A stretch of 50,853 bases of DNA from Bordetella parapertussis (GTDB lineage Bacteria > Pseudomonadota > Gammaproteobacteria > Burkholderiales > SG8-41), in NCBI GenBank assembly GCA_945906935.1, contig CAMDSO010000014.1, positions 1 to 50,853 on the forward strand, in the 5' to 3' direction. The notes under the pieces are model-generated. The model was not told where the DNA came from and ran no database searches. It saw nothing but the letters and a program-made list of their open reading frames with translations. Both the position numbers and the translations under genes were made by a program. The number at the start of each line of letters is the position of its first letter. Within the stretch, counting starts at the first letter, position 1. Below, one piece after another: positions 1-8,203 of this stretch.

Positions 1-674
1 GCGCAACCCTGCTCAACCTGCGGCCAATGCGTAGCCGCCCACACCGGTTGCAGGAAGTTCGCAGTGATCGCCTGCCAGCCGCGTGCGCTGGCCGCTGCCA
101 AGCCCTTTGAATGCGGCACCACAGCGGTCACCACAATCGGCGGATATGGCTGCTGATAGGGTTTTAACATCACGCCCTGCCCGGCTTCGGGCAGCAGCGT
201 GCGTTCGGTCGTCAGGTTCCAGTATTTGCCCGTGCGTTTGTAAGGGGCTTCACCAGTCCACAACGCAATAATGTGATCAATGGCCTCGACAAACATGGCA
301 TTGCGATCGGCATCGAGATTGCCAAGCATTTCCATATCCGAGCGCAATCCACCGGGACCGATACCAAACAGAAAACGGCCTTCGAGCAGATGATCGACCA
401 TCGCCACCGTTGCTGCCACTTGGGCCGGATGATTATTCGGCAGATTGACCGTGCCGCTGCCCAACTTGATCTGCTTCGTTTCGCTGGCAAGGCTGGCGAT
501 GAAGGCAAGGCACGACGCGATCGTCTCGCAGCGGTCGGTGGTGTGTTCGCCGATGAAGGCCTCGCTAAAACCCAGCCGGTCGGCCAACAAAATGGCCGCG
601 CGGTCTTCTTTCAGCGTCTCGGTGACATTGCGCCCGGGCGGATGCATCGGCATGGTGAAAAATCCAAGTCGCAT
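1..674 (-). CDS. LLM-class flavin-dependent oxidoreductase (luciferase-like monooxygenase), 3' end cut by window edge
   Basis: Reverse-strand reading from the ATG at 674 gives about 224 residues and runs off the window, so the C-terminal third is missing. It starts MRLGFFTMPMHPPG and contains GFSEAFIGEHTTDRCE, then an IKLGSGTVNLPNNHP stretch and FGIGPGGLRSDMEMLG. These are hallmarks of the luciferase-like (LLM) TIM-barrel family, which uses reduced FMN supplied by a separate reductase to oxygenate small organic substrates. The opening resembles the limonene-monooxygenase type of the family, but the substrate cannot be read from sequence. A GGGAGGA ribosome site sits 3–4 bases before the ATG. 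The gene follows the prfC stop by 21 bp on the same strand and may be co-transcribed with it. Family assignment is firm, function is not. Confidence 0.85.
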   Translation of the reverse strand, partial: MRLGFFTMPMHPPGRNVTETLKEDRAAILLADRLGFSEAFIGEHTTDRCETIASCLAFIASLASETKQIKLGSGTVNLPNNHPAQVAATVAMVDHLLEGRFLFGIGPGGLRSDMEMLGNLDADRNAMFVEAIDHIIALWTGEAPYKRTGKYWNLTTERTLLPEAGQGVMLKPYQQPYPPIVVTAVVPHSKGLAAASARGWQAITANFLQPVWAATHWPQVEQGC

Positions 675-695
675 GATCCTCCCGTTGCAAGCAGG

Positions 696-2315
696 CTATG
701 AGTGCGCGAGCTGCTGGCCGTGCTCGCGGGTGTCGTGAAAGCCAACCTGTGGCCAGCGTTCCATCGCCAGTTGCAGGTTGTATTTGTTCGGCGCGAGATA
801 CACCGGATTGTCATCGACATCGCGCGCCATATTGATGGCGAGCTCTTTTTCGAAATTCTTGCGCACCGTGTCGTCCGGAAACGTCAGCCAGCGCGCGGTA
901 TGGATATTGGCGTTGTCATACACCGCGTCCACGTTGTATTCGCTTTGCAGGCGTTGCGCCACCACTTCGAATTGCAACTGGCCTACCGCCCCCAGCAGCA
1001 GCGTGTTGCCCGAGCCCGGATCAAACACCTGGATCGCACCCTCTTCGCCGAGTTCCTTCAGGCCCTTTTGCAATTGCTTGGCCTTAAACGGATCGCGCGG
1101 ACGGCCGATGCGGAACATCTCCGGGGCAAAGTACGGAATGCCCTTGAAGCCCAGTTGCTCGCCTTCGGTCAAGGTGTCGCCGATCTGCAACTGGCCATGA
1201 TTGTGGATGCCGATGATGTCACCGGCCACCGCGTCCTCGCTACGCACGCGTTCGTTTGCCATGAAGGTCAGTGCGTTGGCGAGCTTCATTTCACGTCCAG
1301 CACGCACGTGCATGACCTTCATCCCCGGCGTATAGCGCCCCGAGCAGACGCGGAAGAACGCAATGCGGTCGCGGTGCTTGGGGTCCATATTGGCCTGGAT
1401 CTTGAAGACAAAGCCGCTGAACGGCGCCTCTGCCGGCTCAACCATGCGTGGCCCGCCATCACGTGACTGCGGCGGTGGCGCCCAATCAAGCAGCGCCTGC
1501 AGGATTTCCTGGACGCCGAAATTGTTGATACCCGAACCGAAGAACACCGGCGACTGCCGGCCGGCCAGAAACTCATCGAGATCAAACGGCGAACTGGCGC
1601 CGCGGATCAAATCCACATCGCGGCGCAGCGCGGCCATCTCGTCGGGGAATAATTCATCGAGCCGCGGATTGTTGAGGCCGACGATGTTTTCGCTCTCGTC
1701 GTTGCGACGCTCTTCACCGGGCGTGAAACGCACCAGACGATCCTGCTGCAAATCAAACACGCCGCGGAAGGTCTTGCCCATGCCGATCGGCCAGCTCACT
1801 GGCGCGCAATCGATCTTCAGCACCGATTCGATTTCTTCGAGCAACTCGACCGGCTCGCGCACTTCGCGGTCCATCTTGTTGACGAAGGTGATGATGGGCG
1901 TGTTGCGCAGGCGGCAGACTTCAAGCAGCTTGATGGTCTGCGTCTCCACGCCCTTGGCCGCATCAATCACCATGACCGCGGCGTCCACCGCGGTCAGCAC
2001 GCGATAGGTATCCTCGGAGAAATCCTCGTGGCCAGGGGTGTCAAGCAAATTAACGGTATGCCCTGAGTATTCAAATTGCATGACCGAACTGGTGACCGAA
2101 ATGCCGCGCTGCTTTTCGATTTCCATCCAGTCCGAGGTGGCGTGACGGGAGCTCTTGCGCGCCTTCACCGTTCCGGCCAACTGAATCGCGCCGCCGAACA
2201 GCAGCAGTTTTTCCGTCAGCGTGGTCTTGCCCGCATCGGGGTGGGAAATAATCGCAAAGGTGCGCCGCTGCGCCACATCCCGCAAACGCTCGGTCGATAA
2301 ATTCGGTGTGCTCAT
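696..2315 (-). CDS. prfC: Peptide chain release factor 3 (RF3)
   Basis: Translational GTPase of 539 residues, the usual RF3 length, which removes RF1/RF2 from the ribosome after peptide release. Visible motifs: P-loop SHPDAGKTT (about 24–32), switch regions with [19 protein letters not shown] (65–83), the G3 box DTPGHEDF (92–99) and the NKMD G4 box near 146. Domain II and the RF3-specific C-terminal domain follow, ending in the family's [13 protein letters not shown] stretch. The ATG at 2315 is the family start; no strong ribosome site precedes it. Upstream lies an extended −10 promoter and a terminator-like hairpin (see separate entries). The divergent neighbour is the 2-oxoacid dehydrogenase operon. 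Confidence 0.97.
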   Translation of the reverse strand: MSTPNLSTERLRDVAQRRTFAIISHPDAGKTTLTEKLLLFGGAIQLAGTVKARKSSRHATSDWMEIEKQRGISVTSSVMQFEYSGHTVNLLDTPGHEDFSEDTYRVLTAVDAAVMVIDAAKGVETQTIKLLEVCRLRNTPIITFVNKMDREVREPVELLEEIESVLKIDCAPVSWPIGMGKTFRGVFDLQQDRLVRFTPGEERRNDESENIVGLNNPRLDELFPDEMAALRRDVDLIRGASSPFDLDEFLAGRQSPVFFGSGINNFGVQEILQALLDWAPPPQSRDGGPRMVEPAEAPFSGFVFKIQANMDPKHRDRIAFFRVCSGRYTPGMKVMHVRAGREMKLANALTFMANERVRSEDAVAGDIIGIHNHGQLQIGDTLTEGEQLGFKGIPYFAPEMFRIGRPRDPFKAKQLQKGLKELGEEGAIQVFDPGSGNTLLLGAVGQLQFEVVAQRLQSEYNVDAVYDNANIHTARWLTFPDDTVRKNFEKELAINMARDVDDNPVYLAPNKYNLQLAMERWPQVGFHDTREHGQQLAHS

Positions 2316-2352
2316 CGCATCAGGGTTTCTGCATCAAAACATCAAGCCAAAC

Positions 2353-2379
2353 AAAAAACCGCCGGCCGGATGGCGGCGG
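2353..2379 (-). terminator. Terminator-like hairpin in the prfC leader (possible attenuator)
   Basis: On the minus strand CCGCCGCC, loop ATCC and GGC-C-GGCGG form an 8-bp GC stem with one bulged C, followed by six T. It lies between the extended −10 promoter at 2398–2406 and the prfC ATG at 2315, and no gene upstream reads toward it because the neighbour is divergent. It is therefore in the position of a transcription attenuator. Whether it terminates in the cell is inference. Confidence 0.5.
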
Positions 2380-2397
2380 GCGGCAACAATGACGCGC

Positions 2398-2406
2398 ATT
2401 ATAGCA
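2398..2406 (-). promoter_or_regulatory. Extended −10 promoter for prfC
   Basis: On the minus strand the sequence reads TGCTATAAT, a perfect TATAAT box with the upstream TG of an extended −10 element. No good −35 box is seen at the usual distance, which extended −10 promoters tolerate. Predicted start is near 2391, giving a leader of about 75 nt that contains the hairpin at 2353–2379. Confidence 0.5.
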
Positions 2407-2491
2407 ACCCACACCCGAGTTACGAGCCGTAACCTGCGCCCGACAACCGACCGCTGGCGCCATCGCGCAGCGTCAACCACCCGCACGGCCG

Positions 2492-2527
2492 ATGTAGCCG
2501 ATGCAACCAATGCAACCAATACAACGA
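2492..2527 (+). repeat. Four imperfect 9-bp tandem units upstream of pdhA
   Basis: Units ATGTAGCCG, ATGCAACCA, ATGCAACCA and ATACAACGA follow one another without gaps, ending 32 bp before the GTG of the E1 alpha gene. The stretch lies in the divergent prfC/pdhA spacer, where the operon promoter must be. A TAAAAT box at 2534–2539 could be its −10, but no convincing −35 is visible. A regulatory role is not shown. Confidence 0.35.
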
Positions 2528-2559
2528 TACGGTTAAAATGCCCCAAGGAAAAACCTCCC

Positions 2560-3651
2560 GTGACTATCGCCGCCACCTTTCAGATTGAGTTCAGGCAGTT
2601 TCTCGACGCCGCCGGCCACGTGGTGGGCGAGCTGCCCGACTTTGCCCGCGACACCACCACCTTAATACGCTTTTACGAAGCGATGGTGCTGATGCGCACC
2701 TATGATGCCAAAGCGGTCGCGCTGCAACGCACGGGCCTATTGGGCACCTACGCCTCGCTGCTCGGCAAGGAAGCGGTCGATGCCGGCATTGGCCTGGCGA
2801 TGCGCCCCGAAGACGTTTTTCTCGGTACCTACCGCGACAACGGGGTACAGATGTTACGCGGCGTGAGCTTGCGCGAATTATTGCTCTACTGGGGCGGCGA
2901 CGAACGCGGCAGCGATTTTGCAGTGCCGCGGCAGGACTTCCCGGTCAGCATCACCATCGCCTCGCAATGTCTGCACGCGGCTGGCGTCGCCTATGCGATG
3001 CAACTGCGGCGACAGCCACGGGTGGCGTTATGCACGATCGGCGACGGCGCCACCTCCAAGGGCGATTTCTACGAGAGCCTGAACGCCGCCGGTACTTGGC
3101 GTTTGCCGCTGGTGTTCTTCATCACCAACAATCAATGGGCGATCTCGGTACCGCGTCAGGTACAAAGCGCGGCGCAGACACTGGCACAAAAAGGCATCGC
3201 CGCCGGCGTGCCCGGAGTGCAGGTTGACGGCAACGATGTGATCGCGGTTCATCACGCCGTGCTCGAAGCGCTCGAGTGTGCGCGGCGTGGCGACGGTCCG
3301 ACCGTCATCGAGGCGGTCACCTATCGGCTGGCCGATCACACCACCGCCGACGACGCCTCGCGTTACCGCGCACCGGAAGAAGTGGCGGCGGCGTGGCAGC
3401 GTGAACCGATTCTGCGCCTGCGCAATCATTTATCAAGCGCGGGGGTTTGGGACAAGGCGCGCGAAGACAGCTTGCTCAAGCGCTGCAACAGCGAGGTGCA
3501 GGCGGCGGCCCAGGCCTATCTCGACACCGCCGCGCCGCCGGCCACGCAAATGTTCGACCAACTTTATGCCACGCTGCCGCCTGCCTATGCGGCGCAGACC
3601 GCGGCCTTGCTCAAACGGGCGGAAGACCATGGCACAGATCACACTGGTTGA
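2560..3651 (+). CDS. pdhA: 2-oxoacid (probably pyruvate) dehydrogenase E1 component, alpha subunit
   Basis: Thiamine-diphosphate-dependent decarboxylase alpha chain, 363 residues from a GTG at 2560 that has AAGGAAAA about 7 bases upstream; longer in-frame starts further upstream encode low-complexity sequence and are unlikely. The ThDP-binding motif GDGATSKGDF (161–170) ends with the NN pair at 190–191. GTYRDNG (89–95) and ITIASQCLHAAGVAYA (131–146) fit heterotetrameric E1 alpha chains. With the E1 beta and E2 genes it forms the decarboxylating and acyl-transferring parts of a complex. Pyruvate, branched-chain oxoacids or acetoin are all possible substrates; pyruvate is the default guess. It overlaps the beta gene by 23 bp. 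Confidence 0.88.
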   Translation: MTIAATFQIEFRQFLDAAGHVVGELPDFARDTTTLIRFYEAMVLMRTYDAKAVALQRTGLLGTYASLLGKEAVDAGIGLAMRPEDVFLGTYRDNGVQMLRGVSLRELLLYWGGDERGSDFAVPRQDFPVSITIASQCLHAAGVAYAMQLRRQPRVALCTIGDGATSKGDFYESLNAAGTWRLPLVFFITNNQWAISVPRQVQSAAQTLAQKGIAAGVPGVQVDGNDVIAVHHAVLEALECARRGDGPTVIEAVTYRLADHTTADDASRYRAPEEVAAAWQREPILRLRNHLSSAGVWDKAREDSLLKRCNSEVQAAAQAYLDTAAPPATQMFDQLYATLPPAYAAQTAALLKRAEDHGTDHTG

Positions 3652-4609
3652 GGCCGTTAATCTGGCTCTCGCGCGCGCCATGACCGACGATCCAGACGTC
3701 GTCGTCCTCGGCCAAGATGTCGGCCGCGACGGCGGCGTGTTTCGCGCCACGCTGGGCTTGCTCGATCGCTTCGGCAGCGGTCGCGTCGTCGACACCCCGC
3801 TCGCAGAAAACCTGATCGCCGGCATGAGCATCGGCATGGCCGCCGAAGGCTTAAAGCCGGTCTGTGAAATCCAGTTCTCCGGTTTTGCCTATGCCACCAT
3901 CGACCAGATCATCAATCACGCGGGGCGTATGCGTCATCGCACGCGCGGCCGGCTGGCCTGCCCGATGGTGCTGCGCACACCTTGCGGCGCCGGCATCCAC
4001 CCGCCCGAGCACCATTCGGAAAGTCCGGAGGCGATGTTTGCCCATATCCCCGGCATTCGCGTTGTATATCCGTCGTCACCGCGCCGCGCCTATGGCCTGT
4101 TGCTGGCAGCGATACGCGATCCCGATCCGGTGGTATTTCTCGAACCCACCCGCCTCTACCGCCTGTTCAAAGAAGAAGTCGCCGACGATGGTGTGGCGCT
4201 GCCGCTCGACACCTGCTTTACCTTGCGCGAGGGCACCGACATCACGCTGGTCAGCTGGGGGGCGATGGTCTACGAAACGCTGCAGGTCGCCGATGAACTC
4301 GCAGCCCAGGGCGTGTCCTGCGAAGTCATTGATGTAGCGACGCTGAAGATCATGGACATGGACAGCATCCTCGCCTCGGTCGCGCGCACCGGACGCTGCG
4401 TCATCATCACCGAGGCACCGCGGCATTGCAGCGTCGCCTCTGAAATCGCCGCCGCGCTGGCCGACGAAGGCCTGCTGACGCTGCTCGCCCCGGTAGCCCG
4501 CGTCACCGCCCCCGATATCATCGTGCCCTTGCCGCGCCTCGAACAGCATTACCTGCCCGGCCGCGCGCAGATCCTCGACGCCATCCGCAAAACCCTTGAA
4601 TTCGCTTGA
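3629..4609 (+). CDS. pdhB: 2-oxoacid (probably pyruvate) dehydrogenase E1 component, beta subunit
   Basis: E1 beta chain of 326 residues, the family's usual size. The ATG at 3629 lies inside the end of the alpha gene and has GGAAG just upstream; it gives MAQITLVEAVNLAL, the typical beta-chain opening, so longer in-frame starts are rejected. Family features include GQDVGRDGGVFRAT, DTPLAENLIAGMSIGMA (the Glu that activates ThDP lies in this stretch), HHSESPEAMFAHIPG and the C-terminal transketolase-type domain with ITEAPRHCSVASEI. It pairs with the alpha chain to form the active site. The E2 gene starts 6 bp downstream. Confidence 0.9.
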   Translation: MAQITLVEAVNLALARAMTDDPDVVVLGQDVGRDGGVFRATLGLLDRFGSGRVVDTPLAENLIAGMSIGMAAEGLKPVCEIQFSGFAYATIDQIINHAGRMRHRTRGRLACPMVLRTPCGAGIHPPEHHSESPEAMFAHIPGIRVVYPSSPRRAYGLLLAAIRDPDPVVFLEPTRLYRLFKEEVADDGVALPLDTCFTLREGTDITLVSWGAMVYETLQVADELAAQGVSCEVIDVATLKIMDMDSILASVARTGRCVIITEAPRHCSVASEIAAALADEGLLTLLAPVARVTAPDIIVPLPRLEQHYLPGRAQILDAIRKTLEFA

Positions 4610-4615
4610 GACTTT

Positions 4616-5713
4616 ATGAAAATTTTTAAACTCCCCGATCTCGGTGAAGGCCTGCAGGAAGCGGAGATCGTGCGCTGGCATGTCAAAACCGGCGACACGG
4701 TCGAACAAGACGCGCCGCTGCTGTCGGTAGAAACCGCCAAAGCCATCGTCGATATTCCCTCACCGTATGCCGGCCGCATATTGCGCCTGTTCAGCGCCGA
4801 ACATGATGTCGCACACGTCGGCGCGCCGCTGGTCGGCTTTGAAGGCGGTGACGACGACAGCGGCAGCGTGGTTGGCAAGGTCGAAGTTGGTCAAGCCGTT
4901 GTCGCCGAGGCACCGGCCGCGGCCACCCCGCTCGCCCACGGCATCAAGGCGACTCCGGCGGTACGCGCGTTGGCGCGCCGTCTGAATGTTGATCTGACCA
5001 TGGTCACCCCGACCGGCGCCGAGGGCTTGGTTACCAGCAACGATGTGCAACGCGCCGCGCGCATCCTCGCCGGGCTCGGCCCGCAGGAGTTGCTGCGTGG
5101 CGTGCGCCGTGTGATGGCGCAAAGCATGACGCTGGCGCATGCCGAGGTCGCCTCTGCCACGTTGATGGATGACGCCGACCTCCACGCCTGGCGCGCTGGT
5201 GAAAACGTTATGCTGCGGCTGATCCGCGCCATCGTTGCCGCCTGCCGCGCCGAACCCTCGCTCAACGCCTGGTACGACAGTCAGGCCGCCGGCCGCCGCT
5301 TGCTGCCGAATGTCGACATCGGCATCGCGGTTGACACCGCCGACGGCCTGCTGGTGCCGGTGCTGCGCAACGTCGAACAGCGCAGCGCCGACGATCTTAA
5401 AGAGGCCTTGCCGCGTTTGATCAAGGCCACCCGCGAGCGCAAGGTGCCGCCCGAGGATTTGCGCGCCAATACCATCACGCTCTCCAACTTCGGTCCGATC
5501 GCCGGACGTTACGCCTCGCCCATCGTACTGCCGCCCACTGTCGCCATCGTCGGCGCCGGGCGTATACGCGACGAGGTGGTGGCCTTCCACGGCGCGCCGG
5601 CGGTGCATCGCGTCGTGCCGCTGTCGGTCACCTTCGATCACCGCGCCGTCACCGGCGGCGAGGTCGGCCGCTTTATGGCGGCCATGATCACGGATCTACA
5701 ACGCGCCGATTAA
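4616..5713 (+). CDS. pdhC: Dihydrolipoamide acyltransferase (E2) of a 2-oxoacid dehydrogenase complex
   Basis: E2 core subunit, 365 residues. Order of domains: one N-terminal lipoyl domain (1–80) with lipoyl Lys42 in VETAKAIVDIPS; a linker; a peripheral-subunit-binding domain (about 107–150: IKATPAVRALARRLNV…TSNDVQRA); and the catalytic acyltransferase domain. The active-site stretch reads TFDHRAVTGGEVGRF. It keeps the catalytic His but has Thr where many E2 proteins have Asp (DHRxxDG); I believe this variant occurs in part of the family. The domain after the binding domain starts unusually soon, so the catalytic part is short (about 210 residues). No E3 gene lies in the window, so E3 is presumably shared or encoded elsewhere. 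Confidence 0.88.
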   Translation: MKIFKLPDLGEGLQEAEIVRWHVKTGDTVEQDAPLLSVETAKAIVDIPSPYAGRILRLFSAEHDVAHVGAPLVGFEGGDDDSGSVVGKVEVGQAVVAEAPAAATPLAHGIKATPAVRALARRLNVDLTMVTPTGAEGLVTSNDVQRAARILAGLGPQELLRGVRRVMAQSMTLAHAEVASATLMDDADLHAWRAGENVMLRLIRAIVAACRAEPSLNAWYDSQAAGRRLLPNVDIGIAVDTADGLLVPVLRNVEQRSADDLKEALPRLIKATRERKVPPEDLRANTITLSNFGPIAGRYASPIVLPPTVAIVGAGRIRDEVVAFHGAPAVHRVVPLSVTFDHRAVTGGEVGRFMAAMITDLQRAD

Positions 5714-5746
5714 TTTCAGCCCATTACCCGCAGGAGCAACTTCAGC

Positions 5747-6667
5747 ATGTTTTTTCAGGCCCCACCCGTAGTCCAGACTGAAGTCTTCGCCAGCGTGCCC
5801 GACCGCCTGCGCAAAAAAGGCCAGCCGGCGAGCTGGATCGACGCCAACCATCCGGGTTCCGGCATCGACTGTTTCCTCGAAGGCCCGGCCTTCGACCGCG
5901 CTGGCAACCTTTATATGGTCGACATTCCCTTTGGCCGCATCCTGCGCATGTCACCCGCCGGTGAATTCGATGTCGCCGCGGAATACGACGGCTGGCCCAA
6001 CGGCCTCGCCGTGCATCAGGATGGCCGCATCTTCATCGCCGATTACAAGCACGGCATCATGGTGCTCGACCCAAAGAGCGGCCGCGTCGAGCCCTGGCTC
6101 ACGCATTGTTTCTCCGAGAGCTTCAAAGGCGTCAACGATCTGACTTTCGCTTTGAACGGTGACCTGTATTTCACCGACCAGGGACAAACCGGTTCGCATG
6201 ATCCCAGCGGGCGCGTCTATCGCGCCGCCACCGATGGGCGCATTGATTGCCTGATCAACAACGGCAACAGCCCCAACGGCATCGTCCTCGATCCGCAGGA
6301 CAAGGTGCTGTTTATCGCCATGACACGCGCCAATTGCATGTGGCACGCGCCGTTGAAACCCGGCGGCGGTGTCGCCAAGGTTGGGGTGTATGCGCTGCTG
6401 CCGGGCATCCACGGCCCCGATGGACTGGCGATGGATGAAGCGGGCAATCTCGCCGTTGCCCATCCGCGCGTTGGCATCATCTGGCTGTTCAACCCGATCG
6501 GTGTGCCGCTGCTGCAAATCCACAGCGCCAACAAAAACAGCCGCATGACCAACATGGCCTACGGCGGTGCCGACGGCAAAACCCTCTTCATCGTCGACTC
6601 TTACAGCGGTTCAGTTCTAACGGCAAAGATGCCGGTCGCCGGCAAACGGCTCTACTCGCACACCTAA
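5747..6667 (+). CDS. SMP-30/gluconolactonase/LRE family protein
   Basis: A 306-residue beta-propeller protein with the metal-binding plan of SMP-30-type lactonases. Glu45 is in FLEGPAFD, the Asn ligand in GVNDLTFA, SPNGIVLD falls in the middle blades, and GPDGLAMDEAGN supplies the last Asp. Repeated blades of type G-x-L-Y-x-x-D (GNLYMVDIPFG, GDLYFTDQGQ) are evident. Such enzymes hydrolyse sugar or other lactones with a divalent cation; the substrate here is unknown. No signal peptide is apparent, so it is probably cytosolic. AGGAGC lies just before the ATG. It is the last gene of the E1/E2 operon, 33 bp after pdhC and before a strong terminator. Confidence 0.8.
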   Translation: MFFQAPPVVQTEVFASVPDRLRKKGQPASWIDANHPGSGIDCFLEGPAFDRAGNLYMVDIPFGRILRMSPAGEFDVAAEYDGWPNGLAVHQDGRIFIADYKHGIMVLDPKSGRVEPWLTHCFSESFKGVNDLTFALNGDLYFTDQGQTGSHDPSGRVYRAATDGRIDCLINNGNSPNGIVLDPQDKVLFIAMTRANCMWHAPLKPGGGVAKVGVYALLPGIHGPDGLAMDEAGNLAVAHPRVGIIWLFNPIGVPLLQIHSANKNSRMTNMAYGGADGKTLFIVDSYSGSVLTAKMPVAGKRLYSHT

Positions 6668-6677
6668 GCTGCGGACG

Positions 6678-6712
6678 AAAAAAAAGCCCGCCGGGAACCG
6701 CGGGCTTTTTTT
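6678..6712. terminator. Bidirectional intrinsic terminator
   Basis: A run of eight A, stem GCCCGC, eight-base loop, stem GCGGGC and seven T. The A and T runs make it work in both directions. It separates the plus-strand E1/E2/SMP-30 operon from the minus-strand gene ending at 6768. Confidence 0.9.
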
Positions 6713-6722
6713 CAGAACTTTA

Positions 6723-6762
6723 AAACGTTTAAACGCTAAGACGCCAAGACGCCAAGACGTTT
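6723..6762. repeat. Short tandem repeat, 8-bp unit AAGACGCC
   Basis: The sequence holds AAACGCT, AAGACGCC, AAGACGCC and AAGACGTT in direct series, with AAACGTTTAAACG palindromic sequence at its left end. It lies 5 bp past the stop of the 6768–8003 gene. A related 8-bp series (AGGCGTTT) sits at 12773–12796. Both resemble the AACGC-type intergenic repeats common in environmental proteobacteria; the function is unknown. Confidence 0.7.
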
Positions 6763-6767
6763 AGTGA

Positions 6768-8003
6768 TTAAAGGTTGGTACGCTGACCGACCACTTTCTT
6801 GGCGATGGTGCGGAATTCGCCTTCGGTGAGCAGCTTCTTCGTGCCAATCGAGTACTTCTTGACTTCGTGGGTGATGGCCAGTGCTTCTTCATCGCTCGCC
6901 TCGATACCCGCCTCTTCAAGCCACATCTTGACCGAGTCTACGCCGCTGCCCTTGCCCATAACGACCGTGGCGGCCGGCTGACCGACGGCGCTCCAGCGGA
7001 CCGGGAACAGCTCGGTGGCGAACTCGTCGCCGCAGTTCTTGAACCAGCTGGCGATGATGCCCGACTCGATTTGATACAGCGAGCTGCCAACAACCGGTTT
7101 GTTGGTCGGCACCAGCACGCCGGTGATTTGTTCAACCAGACGCGCCAGCGAGGTGAGTTTGGTCAAATCAATACCGGTATCGATGTTGTACATCGTGCGC
7201 AAGGCCATCAATGTTTCTTCCATCGGCGTGTTGCCAGCGCGCTCGCCAACACCCAGCACCGTCGTGTGCATGACTTCAACGCCCTCGGCCATCGCCATGA
7301 TGGTGTTGGCAACACCCATGCCGAAGTCCTGGTGGAAGTGCGCTTCGAGGCGCTTGTTGATACGCTTTCTCACGGCGCGCACAAAGTATTGCATGGCGTG
7401 CGGCGACACCACACCGAAGGTGTCAACCAGGGCCAACGCGTCCATGTGACCTTCAGTGGCGACGCGGTCGATCAGGTCCAGCACCCAGTGCATTTCGGCA
7501 CGTGAGAAGTCGATCGGGAAGAACACCACTTCGAGGCCGTTGTCGCGCGCGAAGCTGGTCGCTTCGATCGAGGTTTCGATCGCTCTTTCCATCGGCCAGC
7601 GGTAGGCGATGTCCACCATGTGCAGACTCGAGGGGATTTCCATGACGATGCCGTTAACACCGGTGTCGATGGCACGTTGCACGTCTTCCTTCATGCAGCG
7701 CGAGAAGGCAAAAATTTGCGGTCCGAGGTTGCGCTTGACGATCGCTTTGATCGCCTCGGCGTCCGAGGGCGAGACGATCGGCATACCCGCTTCGATGCGG
7801 TGCACGCCGGCTTCGGCCAGACCTTCAGCGATACGGATTTTGTCATCCAGCGTCATGATGATGCCGGTCTGCTGCTCACCGTCGCGCAGCGTGATGTCGT
7901 GCACTTTCACGTTTTTCGCGAATTTGAAATCTTTAGTAACTTCATCAGCATAGTTCCATTCGCTAACGAACCAGTCTTTGGTCTTCCAGGGTGTATTTGT
8001 CAT
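6768..8003 (-). CDS. HMGL-like acyltransferase/lyase (isopropylmalate-, homocitrate- or citramalate-synthase type)
   Basis: DRE-TIM metallolyase-type protein of 411 residues. The ATG at 8003 has AAGGAG 8 bases upstream. HDITLRDGEQQ (35–45) gives the Arg40–Asp41 pair and the divalent-metal Asp; HFHQDFG (222–228) supplies the two metal His; GVGERAGNTPMEE is the family's glycine-rich GER loop. Members condense acetyl-CoA with a 2-oxoacid or cleave the reverse. The C-terminal allosteric domain of leucine-pathway LeuA (about 520 residues) is absent, so this is more like NifV, homocitrate or citramalate enzymes, or a catabolic lyase. It is last in a minus-strand series with leuCD-like and dehydrogenase genes. 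Substrate unknown. Confidence 0.8.
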   Translation of the reverse strand: MTNTPWKTKDWFVSEWNYADEVTKDFKFAKNVKVHDITLRDGEQQTGIIMTLDDKIRIAEGLAEAGVHRIEAGMPIVSPSDAEAIKAIVKRNLGPQIFAFSRCMKEDVQRAIDTGVNGIVMEIPSSLHMVDIAYRWPMERAIETSIEATSFARDNGLEVVFFPIDFSRAEMHWVLDLIDRVATEGHMDALALVDTFGVVSPHAMQYFVRAVRKRINKRLEAHFHQDFGMGVANTIMAMAEGVEVMHTTVLGVGERAGNTPMEETLMALRTMYNIDTGIDLTKLTSLARLVEQITGVLVPTNKPVVGSSLYQIESGIIASWFKNCGDEFATELFPVRWSAVGQPAATVVMGKGSGVDSVKMWLEEAGIEASDEEALAITHEVKKYSIGTKKLLTEGEFRTIAKKVVGQRTNL

Positions 8004-8203
8004 GGGAAAAACTCCTTGATAAAAAATAACGAAACTGAGCGAACCAGAGGTCCTGCCGGCGCCGTCTGCAGACTGCATGCGTCTTTTGAAAGCCAGGCAC
8101 GAAGTTCTGCACCGGGTTCCAGAAAAATGCCTGTTGCGCGGGGTGGCAGGAGTTTACCCCAAACCGGCAGACGCGGCGAATCCACCCGCCGCGCCGCGCT
8201 GGA

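Noticed and set aside
702-1466. 254-residue plus-strand frame inside prfC
   Set aside because: Antisense shadow of a highly conserved gene, caused by GC-rich codon use; no ribosome site and no family match by eye.
2534-2539. TAAAAT as the −10 box of the E1/E2 operon
   Set aside because: No −35 at a suitable distance and it would give almost no leader; left unannotated.
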